64,000 nucleotides of DNA from Perkinsus marinus ATCC 50983 (taxonomy: Eukaryota; Perkinsozoa; Perkinsida; Perkinsidae): positions 66,056-130,055 of the forward strand of contig NW_003208915.1 of NCBI RefSeq assembly GCF_000006405.1. The letters run 5' to 3'. The notes beneath the pieces are model-generated. The model made no database searches and was not told the origin of the DNA. It saw only the letters and a list, made by a program, of their open reading frames with translations. Shown piece after piece: positions 39,938 to 52,095 of this stretch (position 1 is its first letter; each line of letters begins with the position of its first letter). The translations under genes were made by a program, and so were the position numbers.

Positions 39938-42217
39938 ATGTCCACGGAAACCTTTGCATTCAACGCTGATATTCAGCAGTTGATGAGTCTTATCATCAAC
40001 ACCTTCTACAGTAAGTTGTTCATCGTCGCTCGATTCTGTCTTGGATCGTTTCTTGGTCAGGCAACAAGGAGGTCTTCCTTCGTGAGCTCATCTCCAATGC
40101 CTCCGATGCATTGGACAAGATTCGATTCGAGTCCATCACTGATCCCGAGAAGATCGAGAATGTAAGTGAAAGGGTCCTTTCTGTTGCATTTTTGTCATGT
40201 TTGTTTTCTTCAGGAGCCTGAGTTTAAAATTAAGATCATCCCCGATAAGACCAACGGAACTCTCACTGTTGAGGATACCGGAATTGGTCTCACTAAGACT
40301 GAGATGATCAACAACTTGGGAACCATCGCCAAGTCTGGTACCAAGGCCTTCATGGAGGCCATCCAGGCCGGTGGTGACATCTCTATGATCGGCCAGTTCG
40401 GTGTTGGTTTCTACTCCGCCTACCTCGTTGCTGACAAGGTCCGTGTTGTCTCGAAGTCCAACGATGACGATCAGTACATCTGGGAATCTGCCGCTGGCGG
40501 TTCCTTCAGTGTCACCAAGGATACCGAGTTTGCTGATGGTCACATCAAGCGTGGTACTAAGGTCATCCTTTATCTCAAGGAGGATCAGACCGAGTTCCTT
40601 GAGGAGCGTCGTCTGAAGGATTTGGTCAAGAAGCACTCTCAGTTCATTGGCTTCCCCATTGAGCTTTACGTCGAGAAATCTACTGAGAAGGAAGTGACCG
40701 ACTCCGAGGACGAGGAGGAGGACAAGGAGAAGAAGGATGACGAGAAGAAGGACGAGTCGGAGGAGCCCAAGATTGAGGAGGTCGAGGACGACGAGGAGAA
40801 GAAGGAAGGCGAGGAGGAGGGTGACAAGAAGAAGAAGACCAAGAAGGTCAAGGAGGTCACTCACGACTGGGAGCAATTGAACAAGACCAAGCCGATCTGG
40901 ATGCGCAAGCCTGAGGATGTGACCAACGAGGAGTATGCTTCCTTCTACAAGTCTCTTACTAACGATTGGGAGGACCATCTGGCTGTCAAGCACTTCGCTG
41001 TTGAGGGTCAGCTCGAGTTCAAGGCTCTCCTGTTTGTGCCACGTCGTGCCCCCTTCGACTTGTTCGAGAACACCAAGAAGCGCAATAATATTAAGTTGTA
41101 CGTCCGCCGTGTCTTCATCACTGATGACTGTGAGGAGCTCATGCCCGACTGGTTGTCCTTCATCAAGGGTGTTGTCGACTCCGAGGATCTTCCTTTGAAC
41201 ATCTCTCGTGAGACCCTTCAGCAGAACAAGATCCTTCGTGTCATCAAGAAGAACTTGGTGAAGAAGTGTTTGCAGTTGTTCGAGGAGATGGCCACCGAGA
41301 AGCCTGATGATTACAAGATCTTCTACGAGCAGTTCTCGAAGAACATCAAGTTGGGCATCCACGAGGATAGCACTAACCGTGAAAAGATCGCCGAGTTGCT
41401 GAGGTTCAAGTCTTCCAAGTCTGGTGAGGATATGGTTTCCTTCCAGGAGTATGTTGACCGCATGAAGGAGGGTCAGAAGGATATCTATTACATCACTGGT
41501 GAGAGTATCGCTGCCGTGTCCTCAAGTCCCTTTATCGAGACTCTTCGCAAGAAGGGTTATGAGGTCCTCTATTTGGTTGATCCTATTGATGAGTACGCCG
41601 TGCAGCAGCTCCGTGAGTTCAACGGTCACAAGCTGAAGTCCATCACTAAGGAGGGTGATCTCGATCTCAATGAGTCTGACGAGGAGAAGAAGGCTTTCGA
41701 AGAGGAGAAGGCTGACTTCGAGCCTCTCTGCAAGCTCGTTAAGGAGGTCTTGGGCGACAAGGTTGAGAAGGTTATCGTCTCTCAGCGTGTGTCGGAGTCT
41801 CCTTGCGTGTTGACCACCTCCGAGTACGGCTGGACCGCCAATATGGAGCGTATCATGAAGGCTCAGGCCCTTCGGGATAGCTCTATGACTAGCTATATGG
41901 TGTCGAAGAAGACTATGGAGGTCAACCCCAAGAACGCCATCATGGTCGAGCTGAAGAAGAAGGCTGCTGCCGATAAGTCCGACAAGACCGTGAAGGATCT
42001 CATCTGGTTGCTCTTTGATACTTCTCTTCTTACCTCTGGCTTCAGCCTTGATGATCCCACTCAGTTTGCCAGTCGCATCCATCGTATGATCAAGCTTGGT
42101 CTTTCGATTGATGAGGATGACGAGGAGGCCGAGTCTGATGATGAGGATCTTCCCCCTCTCGAGGAGGTTGATGCCCAGGCTGCTGATGAGGCGTCTAAGA
42201 TGGAGGAGGTCGACTAA
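39938..42217 (+). CDS. HSP90: Cytosolic HSP90 chaperone
   Basis: Exons 39938-40010, 40061-40161 and 40214-42217 (725 aa) with introns of 50 and 52 nt. Residues 1-220 are the ATPase domain: [38 protein letters not shown] across intron 1, [11 protein letters not shown] and [16 protein letters not shown] charged Glu/Lys/Asp linker follows (about residues 220-280), then the middle domain ([32 protein letters not shown]) with its catalytic-loop Arg, and the dimerisation domain. It ends MEEVD, the TPR co-chaperone tail of the cytosolic form. Codon use is strongly biased (AAG, GAG, GTC, CTC), as in highly expressed genes and unlike its neighbours. The start is the only ATG ahead of the conserved N-terminus. 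Confidence 0.98.
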
Positions 42218-42900
42218 CTTTCCCTTAGATGTTTTGATCGGGTTGGCTATACGTAGTGCCGAGAATAACTATAAGTAGTACTTGAGTCGTAGAAATACGC
42301 GCTGCTGTTAGTTGTAGTACTGGTAGTATTATTGCTTTTGTCGTTTCCATCTGCTACTACTATCTTTGAAGTATGTAGGGTGGTATTGAATATGTTTAAG
42401 CATCGTGGGTTGGAGGACAGTAGTCATCATTGACGGTTCAGGCTGCTGGAGTTGTCACCACATACACCTCAGAGGCACCAATTTCAGAAGTCCAAGTTGT
42501 CTTGTGTTAAAGTCACTGTATTAGATTGAGAAGGATTGGATATGATTTGTCGGAGGCTCGTTGGGACTGGTTAGGCTCTCCTTTGTAGTTCAAATTCTAT
42601 GAGGGGATTTAATGCGTGTTACTTGTACGAGTTGCCAGTCGTAGTTTTTTAAGCATCAGACTGTGCTGTGTAGCAGCTTGTGAAAGTAGTGTAGTACCTG
42701 GTAATAGTAGAAATGTCAGGGAAGGGCATCGCACGACTTAGCGCCTCTAAGTATGTAAGAGGCCGAGGTACATGATACAGCGACAGGACCTTAGTATAGT
42801 AGTGGGGTAGATGCGAAGAGTGTGGCAGAAGATCTGAAGTCCGAGTCGAATCGAGAGAGGACTAAAATTGCTCATGAGTGTGTGAAAGAAATTGCTATGT
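42218..42900. other. 3' flank of HSP90
   Basis: No gene seen. Rich in tagtagt/ctactact triplets near 42310-42370. Confidence 0.4.
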
Positions 42901-45000
42901 AGTCTCTTGGGAGTGTTGCTGTGGCGGCAGTGCTTAGTGGTAGGTGTCCCGTGTTGTCGAGGCGGTGGATCGACTTGACAGACACGATGGAACAATTGGC
43001 GCGGTTGGCGATGTTGGAGGCTAGTGCTTCGCGAGGGAAGGGGAGGGCCAAGGTGGTGACACGAGGGATGGTGACACCTCCGAGAGGGTCGGCTGTAGGT
43101 GTTGGGTCGGCTGGATGATGGTGGTACACTGTGGGATCAAGACACAGAAGAAGATGCGGTCAGGTGATTGAGGAGGGTTCTGGGTTTGATAATAGCAAAC
43201 TGATGATGCAGGCTTTTGATGGAGGAGAATACAGTTAATCTCAGCTTACGGATGCTGAACGACTATAAAGTGCTGGACTAGTGTGGGTGGCTGGCTGGCA
43301 TCGATCGACTTAGGTCTGGCAATACGCCAACTCGCATCGCCTTGAAGACGCTGTAATGGATACTGCGAAAGGGAGTGGTGGTCTTGATGGTCACCGTGTG
43401 GTCGATCCTCAGGCTCTGTCACAGTCTTTGGTGAATAAAGTGGTGGGACTACTGTTGTGATGGTTACAGAAACTATAGTGTGTTAGAACACGTTTGAGGA
43501 GAGTGTGGGGGTGCTGTTGTGGAAGTGTCTTGTCCACGTGGAAGCACTGCAGTTGGTGGACCTGCCCCTCCTCATAGGCCACTGCACTGTGAGTCTCTCC
43601 GGGACTGGTCTCGGTCAGTGGACGTGGTTTAGACAGTGTTGGACCAAGTGGGCGAGCGAGACCTCGAGGTCAAGCATGTTAGAAGGCAGGTAGTAGGGCA
43701 AGGTCGGTTGAAGTTACCCTAGTGTTGGTCAGTATTGGAATATATGTTCGCTTTCCTCAACTGAGCTCGGGTGTTCCCTCACCCATAGGAGTTTACATAC
43801 AAATTCGGGTACAGGTGTACAGAAACCAATAACAATTTTTCCGAATTTCCTCTCAAAATTCTCGAATTGCCACCAACACATGCAGTTGGTCATGTGCACG
43901 ATTTCTAACACTGGTGTTGGTTACAGGAGGCTCTTGTTATCCACTATTTTCACTGTATTATGAAGCATAGTGAGAAGCTGAGCGCCAAGGCGGTGTTCGA
44001 AAGTATGCGAGACACTGGCCTTATCTCTGGCATACTCCACTATCTGGCAAACAAGGAGTGCACGCCTGACCTCAAGGTGAGGCTCGGCTGGCTCGGTCAT
44101 CTCACGCGCAAGGAATGTCTTCTGGTGACCGTATGGTTGTTCCACCCAAGTATGTGGCATCGCTCGGGCCGTGACCTTGACCATTCAAGTGACTAGGCGG
44201 TGGGGATGGAGGGTCTGTCGATGCTGGCCGACTCTGAGGATTTCCAATGTGACATGCACCGTTTTCTGCCACGTCTGGAAGACATTGAGGCTCTCAGGGA
44301 GATAGAGAAGTGAATACTGCATTGATTCATATGGTGTACGCTTTAGTTCAGGGTGGCAGAGGTGGTCCTACAGGAGGGGCTTTTGAAGCGATCCGACGTC
44401 AGACCGCTGTTGGATCTGTTCGCCAAATGTAAACGCATGAACTGATTGTTGTTTTCATGCAGTATAGTTCCGAGATGTGTTGATCAATGCCCAGTGGTTG
44501 GAAGGACAGTGATGGAAGGGATATTATCGACGCTAAAGGAAGACTTCTACTGCCCACAGTACTCCACGCACGCAGTGGTTAGTGGACGCTGACTCCTCCA
44601 TAGATCGTCGAGTGTTGGACCGGCGTTAGACCTCTGTGGACTTGAGCAATGTTGTTGAGGATAGGTTTGATCGGTAGGGGTGAGTTTGCTATTTCAGGTT
44701 CACCCCATATGCTCCTAAACTAGCGTTTTCCGTACTCGTGGAATTCACATCCACATCGTCATCCTACGTGAAGTCATCAGTATTCCAGGAATATATGTTT
44801 GCCCTCGGAAATGGGAGGTGGTCGAGATGGTCCCCTTGATTTTATGGTAGAATCTCGGGGGGTCCTAGGAGGACTCGGAAGAGATGAAGCTGTCTTCCTT
44901 GTACTTGCTGCGACCAATGAGCAAACAAGAGTTCTATGTGATCAGAATTAGGCTTAGAAGAGTAAGGTGAGCACTGCTCATTTGAGGCTGCTCACTGAGC
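42900..45000 (+). CDS. Unidentified multi-exon gene
   Basis: Exons judged from frame and splice sites: 42921-43090 (RRWIDLTDTMEQLARLAMLE), about 43636-43689 (TVLDQVGERDLEVKHVRRQ), 43928-44075 (HSEKLSAKAVFESMRDTGLI, then SGILHYLANKECTPDLK), about 44200-44310 (MEGLSMLADSEDFQCDMHRF), about 44362-44437 (VVLQEGLLKRSDVRPLLDLF) and 44464-44580 (VMEGILSTLKEDFYCPQYST). The helix-rich content suggests a scaffold. The intron before 43928 consists largely of a dispersed element (43730-43914, reversed). May be continuous with the next gene. Confidence 0.4.
43730..43914 (-). mobile_element. CCAGTGT-type element, copy f
   Basis: The most complete copy at 185 bp, reversed: cagtattggaatatatgttc at one end, cacgatttctaacactgg at the other; interior agaaaccaataacaattttt, caccaacacatgcagttggt. 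It sits in an intron of a + gene (donor at 43690, acceptor about 43927). Confidence 0.85.
44779..44815 (-). mobile_element. CCAGTGT-type element, end fragment
   Basis: cagtattccaggaatatatg followed by tttgccctcgga matches only the right end of the family, reversed. Confidence 0.4.
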
Positions 45001-45789
45001 AGCCCTGAGATGGTATATGGGCGTGCGGGTGTCGACTATAACCTGGGGACCCCCTGCTATGCCCAACCGCAGTCTTTTTTCGTGAAACGGCATTTTCGGG
45101 ATACGATACGGCTTCAGAGGGAGGGCCAATGATGATAAGGGACTCTGGCTCAGAGTCACGTAGATGGTATTGGTCGGATAGGAGGCGTGTTCGGGCACAG
45201 TGTTGCTTTCAGAGTGAGGTGGGCCTATTGACCGATGTGATAGACTCCTCAAAGTTGACCCTATTGCTTCCAGTGGGTACAGCACGCATGCACTCAGTGT
45301 GGTGATAGCGTGTATCGATATGAACGTCTGCCTGAGATCCGAGTTAGTATAAACTACTCTGAACCCCTGAGGTTGCAAGATTCTCTCAACGGGGACTTTC
45401 TAGGAGAGAATTCCTCCGATATGATATTGTGTTAACTGGAACAGGTCGGTCCATTAGGAGAGAGAGTGTACTGAGTTGCCATGGGAAGGTCTAGGTCTGA
45501 TCCCAGCCGTGAGTCTCATGCTGGGAAGGCCGATGAGTGAGACTTCCACAGGGATTTCCTCGACACCACTCCACGAGCTGATAATAATGGTTTCATGTGT
45601 TATCTGATGCCGTCAGACTGATGATAGTGTGTGTTCGTGCTTTTCCCGTCAACCCAGTTGGGTTTTCCCAGTTGGTAGTGTGGGTAGTGATACTAGTATT
45701 GCTTGGGATGATATCGGGGAGAGCAGACCTTGTTCTAACAGTGGGATGGGCCTCACTGTGATTCTCAGTTAGAGTTTTCATTGTACCAT

Positions 45790-47400
45790 TACGGAAGTGG
45801 AGATCGACCAATCTCAGTTAGATGAGCTCCACCACGAGATGGCGAAGGTCAAAGTAGGTCCTTCTATCTGTCCTAGGTGGACTTATTGTCCAGGCAGCTC
45901 TCGAGACCGCTTCCAAGACTGGCTCGGGGACCATATCGTACCGTGGTTTGGAGGGCCCCGCTTTGGGCCGGTACCTGTTAGAGTTGCAGCGGAAGGAGGT
46001 CAGTCTGTTGAGGGCCCAACAGCGGAAATTGGAGAGCGAGGAGGACCAGCCGGAAGATGCCCATCCAGCCCGACCACTCACCGCAGCTGAGCTCCACGAG
46101 GCCTCAGTGGAGGAGGTAGTGGCGTATTTGGGGCGAATGCAGGGGACTGAGGACGAGGTAGAGCGAGGGCTCATCGCGTTGAGACAGAAGATTGATAATA
46201 GCGGCTATCACTATCGAGATAAGGCCTTGGAAGGTAAATGGAGACGGGTGGACTCTGTAGTGGGAGGTACTTGTTCTAATAGTATTACCCTTTTGGAGGG
46301 ACCTTGAAGGAAGTGAAATTAGAAGTATGGGAAAATATGCACATGGTCAACTACATATGTTTGGGGACAATGAATGTGAGAAGAATTCTCTTTGTTTTTA
46401 TACACTCCCACCTGAACTTGCATGTGAACTTCTACAATTAATGAGAACAATTTCAAGATTCAGCAGTGAAAATACATTCCAACATTGGACATTGTCGGGA
46501 GCTGATACTAAGTTCACTCAGATGAGCTTTTTCAGACACTCTAGCGGCGATTCTGGAGGCTTCTGGGGCGGCTGATAAGGTCCGGTTGAAAGCAGTGGCC
46601 CTCCTAAATGCGATGGAGGAGCAAAGAGAGGACCCTAGGCGGTAGTACACTAGAGGCCCTCGCTGGTTCGGAATGCCTTGGCCCAGGCCCTCCCTTCTGA
46701 GCCGACGCTTTGCGCCTATACTGGCGGACCACTGCATGAGGGGACCAGCGAAGGGAGGGGACGAGACGTTGATGAGGGACACTGCTGAACTGATGACTGA
46801 TTGGATCAGCAAGCAAGGGGACGATGGTGTTGATGATGTAGGGCTTGTGGAATTTCGTGGCGCGCGGTCATTTTAGCTCCTATTTGAAACTCGTGGGCAT
46901 CCATCGCCTTGTTCTATCTTCAGCCCCTCCGAGACTGTACCATAAGTTGCCTGCTGAGCTCCTTCCTCTACCATGGTCCGGACCACCTGCCCTGTCTGGA
47001 GCTGCTAGAGGCCCTGTTCTCGGTAGAGACCGTCACTGATAATGTGGACCTGTGGACCGCCATGGCCAGAGACCTACGGGTCCTGCTCGACACCAAGGTC
47101 AATACAGAGATCCGACTGGGCCGATTCGCCTATGGTACGCCTGTGCCCCTCGGGTCATGGTCATCCTTCTTCCCTTAGTGGTCACTGAACTGACCGCGAC
47201 ATGGAGTGGTGGGGGCGACTTGATCCTCCGACTGGTCGAGCTAGGAGTCCATTCAACATTGCGTCAAATGCCACTACTGGAGGCTGAGACCAAGGAAGAG
47301 GCCAAATGGGCCCGGGACCAGGTCCAATATCGCCAATGTGGTCGCCATTACTTTTTCTGGGCTCTCAGGTCGAGATAGCGTTAGCCGCCCTTGAAGGTAG
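45790..47400 (+). CDS. Unidentified multi-exon helical gene
   Basis: Exon about 45790-45852 (IDQSQLDELHHEMAK), a 45-nt intron, then about 45898-46235 (GLEGPALGRYLLELQRKEVS, RKLESEEDQPEDAHPARPL, EVVAYLGRMQGTEDEVERGL). After an intron containing a dispersed element (46324-46488) come 46538-46640 (LAAILEASGAADKVRLKAVA, then LLNAMEEQREDPRR), about 46680-46830 (RDTAELMTDWISKQGDDGVD) and 46909-47130 (CTISCLLSSFLYHGPDHLPC, then LELLEALFSVETVTDNVDLW). The style fits an armadillo/HEAT-like protein. No family assigned. Confidence 0.4.
46324..46488 (+). mobile_element. CCAGTGT-type element, copy g
   Basis: 165 bp: agtatgggaaaatatgcaca, tggtcaactacatatgtttg, ending acattccaacattgg. Lies in an intron of a + gene. 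Confidence 0.8.
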
Positions 47401-47659
47401 CTACCAAACCGCTGGACGGGAAGGGCAGCTCTTATGACCATCGTGTCACCATTACTACCATTTCCATAGTACTTTGGTGGCTCGAGTTGCTGCCTTCAAT
47501 TGAGCTTAGGGCGTATTATTGTGGTTTAATGATACACGCCGTCCTGGTCTTCAATAATAGCGGTAAGACGAGGCTGGCAAGGTTCTACACTGCCATGCCT
47601 CTCCCGAGACGCCAAGGCCTCATTGACAGGGTTTATGGTGTACTCAGAGGGAGGTAATG

Positions 47660-49002
47660 GTGACACTCTATTAGTAGCATGGTGACACTGATATAATATT
47701 CCTTTGCGTAAGTTACCCAGAGTAGAATTGCCAGAATTGTGACTCTGTACTTCATATTCTTACCGGTACCACGACTTTCCTAGATTTTTCCCCGAGGGTG
47801 CCGAAAATATTTACTCGTTCATGTTGTGGCACGGAATACTAATCTTTTATCACAAAAGATTAGTATTCCATGCTACAAAAGTTTTGTGAGAGGCGGCTAG
47901 TAGAGACAGGGTCCATAGGCGTTCTGAGCTTGACTCCTGGGGGTTCCTAGTGGGTGATGGGAGGGCCACACCTCGCGAGGTTTTCCATAACTGGTTTCGC
48001 TACCGCTACTGTTAATCTCAGAGCAGATGACCACTGCTGTTGTGTGGTCCCGGAGGATCTACATGAACTGTGTGATGGGAGGAAGTCAGCGCCCAACAAT
48101 CTCAGGATCGTCTATAGGTCCTCCTGGTCGGGCATGGTAGGGAGGCTCGAAACTCTTGCATCCTCAGGCACTTCGCAACCCTCTACTTTGCCTTCATCGT
48201 TGACCACACCGAAAGCGATCTGGCCACCCTTGATCTTATACAAGTCTTCGTCCAGGTGACACTCATTGCGATTTGCGCCCATTGGCTTCCTCATGAAACT
48301 GTCTCTAGCACAGTACGAATAGTGGAGGAGGAGCGGACATTTTGGGGGGTTAGTGCATTCGTGTTATACGGAAGATCATCACTGTAGTTATTCTGATAGG
48401 AGGGGAACTTGTTGGAATCTGTGCCTGTTGTCACCCATATGGGGCTGTATCTCTAGCACAGTAGGAATAACGGTGGAGGGGGGGACACCCTCGGCTGAAG
48501 CCCCAGGAGGTTCATCACTGTTGTTATTCCAATAGAAACGGCATTGGCCTCTGATTCAACTTATTTCTAGCACTTTTGATTATATTGGGCCCCTTTCTCA
48601 GCAATAATTATTGTAGGCCTTGGACAACGCCTTCGACAGTGTTTGTGAGCTCGACTTGGTCTATCACTTCGATAAGGTAGTACTGCATTAATGACGGTCA
48701 TCTCCAGCAGCAGCAGCAGCCAGGCCAACTACGTCCTGGATGAGGTGGTCATGGGTGGTCTGGTCCTCGAGTCCAACATCGATACCATAAAGATGGCCCT
48801 TCGTGAGGCAGCCTAGCATGATATCTGTCATGGTTTCCCACCAGAGTTGTGGTGTTCACGAGCGTCGTCAAATCGGTACGAAAAAGTGAGACGTGCTCGT
48901 TAGTGGCATTGGATATGGCGATTCAAAATCTCCGACTGCATCAACATGTGGAAATATCCCTCCCAGAGTTGGTTTAGTTTCCCTACCTCCCTCCCTTTAC
49001 CG
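47660..49002. other. Intergenic, weak coding on minus
   Basis: A minus frame 48294-48112 (KGGQIAFGVVNDEGKVEGCE) looks codon-biased but has no partner exon that I can link. Segments around 48300-48420 and 48450-48540 are imperfect copies of each other (ctctagcacagta, then catcactgt-gttattc). Confidence 0.35.
47824..47876. repeat. Imperfect 24-nt hairpin
   Basis: tgtggcacggaatactaatc + tttt and its near reverse complement (ending ggaatactaatctttt when inverted) flank a 5-nt loop, with about two or three mismatches. It may be a small MITE remnant or a structured RNA. It lies in a gene-free stretch. Confidence 0.7.
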
Positions 49003-50010
49003 ATGGCCTCGTGGCGGCTCGCTTACAAGAACATGCCCGTTGACCTAATCCTTGTTCGTCACGGAGAAAGTGAAGGGAATCTAGCCCAGAAGATGGTATG
49101 GAGATGGAGCGTAGGTATATCAGTGTCCCCAGTAGGCTCAACAAGGCGGTGTTCCCAACCCGTGGACCAGCGGCTTCCGGGCCCGTCATAACTCTAAGTA
49201 CCGTCTAACTGACAGGGGTAGGGCCCAGGCCGAGGCCGCGGGGGAGTGGATCAAGGACCACATTGGTAGGGACTTTTTGCGAGTAGTGGACCAGAGTACC
49301 ACGTCCAGGAGAGGCCTTTGACATTTGTCTCACCAGCGAGTACATCAGAGCGATGGAGACCGCCGCATATCTCCACATTCAGGAGGCCGAGTGGAGGACC
49401 GAATTCTTCCTAAGGTTCGAATCCACACGAGGCCTCTCCATTCAGTGGCGGTCAATCTAGCAGGGGGGAGGCAAGTCTATTGTTATTCAGAGAACGTGAT
49501 CGTGGGGTGTTGGCCAACAAGTCCAAGCAGGAACGACGAAGAGAGCATGCAGATGAGATAGAACGACAGGACCGGGACAGTTTCTACTTCCAGCCCAGTG
49601 GAGGGGAAAGTAGCTTTAGGACTGTATCGGAATCTCGATGATAGTCGTCCGGAAAGGTATCGCTAATCTGTGTCTGAGGGTCGAGAGTGTGATCAAACAC
49701 CTTCAAAAAGGGAGTGCTGGACTGAGGGTCATCATAGTGTGCCACGGTGGAGTCATCAAGGCCTTCAGGGCCCTGGTGGAGAGGAAACGGCAAAGTAGGA
49801 GGGCTGGGCTTTGACTAGTGGTTACGTTATATTTCAGCTGACTTCAGTGAGGGCTTCGAGGTCCATAGGAGCCGGTCTCGCCGGAGGAGAGTCCATCCTC
49901 ATGAACCAACTTTTAAGGTACTCCAATCATACCACACCATCGTCACATCGTTGTACACTAATAACCGTTGGTGCCCCCATTCTTCCACCACCGGGCATCT
50001 CCTCTTTTAA
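49003..50010 (+). CDS. Histidine phosphatase (phosphoglycerate-mutase fold)
   Basis: Exons 49003-49095, 49136-49265, 49309-49414, 49491-49609, 49657-49794 and 49838-50010 are in phase, apart from an uncertain 3' end. The catalytic LVRHGESEGNLAQ motif (His phospho-acceptor) is near residues 18-30. GFRARHNSKYRLTDRGRAQA and EWIKDHI follow; then FDICLTSEYIRAMETAAYL with the acid/base region; REHADEIERQDRDSFYFQP; and VIIVCHGGVIKAFRALVER with the second catalytic His. All of this is the branch-1 histidine phosphatase layout. Substrate may be a sugar phosphate, but the RLTDRGR/FRARH pattern is of the broad-specificity kind. After exon 6 a gtact donor suggests an alternative further exon. Confidence 0.82.
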
Positions 50011-50900
50011 AGTGCTTTAGTCCAGTCTCTGCTTGGCGATCCTCGATAACCGTTGAATTTCGGCACCTTCGCACTAATGATACAAAAGTGGACACCTGTA
50101 GTGGATTTTTGGATATAGATTACCATATAAGGGTATATAGTGGAGTTTCACAATGATGTGTGAAACACTAGTGAAAAATGTCATATTTCACGACTACCAC
50201 TGTGGAAAACCATTGTGTTGTCGGTCGCGAGGACAAACACGTGTTGAATTTACATGAAGTGTTATGCCACTGCATGTTGAACTCCAATATATTCGATCAA
50301 TAATATATTCATATAGACTATCTAGGTACTCGTATAAGTAGTGTAATAAGGTTATATACGTTATATGAATATCTATATTCCGTGTATAATAACAATATGG
50401 TTTACTATGTTAACATATTATTAATTAAAGATATATCCTTATTGTATATAAGCCTTGTTAGTTGGGGGTATAATATCAACTATATCGATCCGGAAATCAT
50501 CCAGGAACCTATAATGTTCCCGCGGGGGGGGGGAACTCGTAATGGCCGGGAACACCTTCCCATGTAAATGTCATCACATTGGGAACGATTCACCCATTGT
50601 TATCAAACCCTCGGGAAGGTTACTTCTTAAAACTGGGTGGGTCTCTGACATCGATATGTATCATTATGTAGATCCTTTAGTCCACTTGCATTGCCCCTGT
50701 GATAGGAGTAGTATCATCGTGGGTGTTGATGCTTCGTCTATGTCCCTTCAGATCTACAACGGCATGGTGATCCACTACTCGAGACGGAACCCGACTACCG
50801 GGCTCATTTCTGACAACTACCATTGGGTAGAGAGAAATTGACCGATGGTGGGATCGAACCTTGGTCGTTTGCATTAGGTCCGGTGTGCCTGCCCATGGAG
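50011..50900. other. Intergenic, AT-rich, with second repeat and tRNA-like copy
   Basis: 50280-50470 is strongly AT-rich (atatattcatatag and similar). 50145-50290 matches a repeat in the intron at 7651-7790. 50839-50914 is tRNA-like on -. No gene seen. Confidence 0.4.
50145..50290 (+). repeat. Second dispersed repeat, copy 2
   Basis: ggagtttcacaatgatgtgt + gaaacactagtgaaaaat, then atttcacgact and agtgttatgccactgcatgt. The ends ggagtttca and tgttgaactcc are roughly inverted, so it may be a small MITE. Confidence 0.5.
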
Positions 50901-50914
50901 GCCTTCCTTGGTCA
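50839..50914 (-). pseudogene. tRNA-like 76-nt sequence
   Basis: On - the 76-nt span has a 6-of-7 acceptor pairing (TGACCAA / TCGGTCA) and a B box GGTTCGATCCC. The T stem and anticodon loop do not fit, so it is at most a decayed tRNA. Confidence 0.3.
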
Positions 50915-51930
50915 ACGAGAATTGGATTCATTTTTCCCCTCACGTCCTTAGCAACGATACGCTGTTGGCTGAAGTCCAGAAAGTCCCGCAGCTTGTGAAC
51001 GAAAGTCGGTCCAGATTGGCAGTTTTGATACAATGGGGATGCGTTGGCTCACCAGAAAGATTCAGTTTGGTCATTGCCACTTCCTGTTATCAGGGTTCGA
51101 CCAAGCCTTGGGCCGGTACCCTCACGAGGAGCCCTCCTCCCCCACTAGCGACTACGCTGAGACTGTCACGGAGAGGCCCTCCAGATGTAAGCATTTCGAT
51201 GTCGTAGTGGACCTGTTCGTTGGGGTGGTCACCGGTCTTGAGGCCATCGACTTAGTAGAATAGGGATCTCCGGAGTGCCTTTCCTCAGCGTCCATACGGG
51301 TGCCGAGCTACCAGCCACAGGCCAGTGAGGGGGACGAGGAAAATCTAACAATTGATATCGGTCCGAAATTCAATGCGTATCTTGGGACCATGCCCATTCA
51401 GGTAGCGACGGAGACACTGATGACTTTAGGGCGAGGTCTTTGGACATGAGCCCGACCGATCGAGCCATGCCCGAGTCGCCTTTCTACCATGAACAGTACG
51501 ACTCCTGGCCTTGCACCATTGAGATGTCCTTTGCCTTCTGCAGACGGTATCCGTCCCTTTTTGCCTTGGGCTCACAGTCTTCCTCTGTGATGGGACCCCA
51601 CCTTAGGAGCTCTCTGTCCTCCTCTTTGGGCCATAGGACCCTAGGGGACAGTCTGGGTAGCGTGGCCGAGGGTAGGCCGGCCCCCGTGGCTGAATTGCTC
51701 AGAGGTGGGCGCTGCCGGTCCTCTGTGTGATACATCTCCCCGCCCTGGTCAGCAGGTCACGGCGGAGGTTCGGGCCACCATCTCCGGAACGCCCGACTTG
51801 ATCTAGGTCGGCTGAATAGAGTCGGCGAGTCTGAGTCCGAGGACGATGGGTCCATGACCGGTCCTCCTGCTGCAGCTGCTAGCGGCTCGGATGGCCTCCG
51901 TCGGCATCAAGCATGATAACAATGTTACAC
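50901..51930 (+). CDS. Unidentified exons upstream of SLX4-like gene
   Basis: Coding-looking pieces: 50908-51000 (FSPHVLSNDTLLAEVQKVPQ, then LVNESRSR), 51070-51260 (FDQALGRYPHEEPSSPTSDY, then CKHFDVVVDLFVGVVTGLEA) and 51440-51725. Frames and splice sites are unclear and there is no domain. Confidence 0.3.
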
Positions 51931-52095
51931 AATTTTTGAATATTTCATCCTCTTGCCACTGCTCAATAGGGTTTCTCAATATCGCTCTGGTACCTGGTTT
52001 CGCTTAGCCCCATCGTGAGTGCTGAAAATATTCATACACATGTAAGTTTTTGTTTATATTTTTCTGAAGCCCTACAGTGTGGGTGTTGGTCACTG

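Noticed and set aside
40136-41362. 408-codon open frame antisense to HSP90 (also 41522-42082)
   Set aside because: It is produced by the strong codon bias of HSP90 (GAG/AAG/GTC on +). It is a Leu-rich shadow with no domain.
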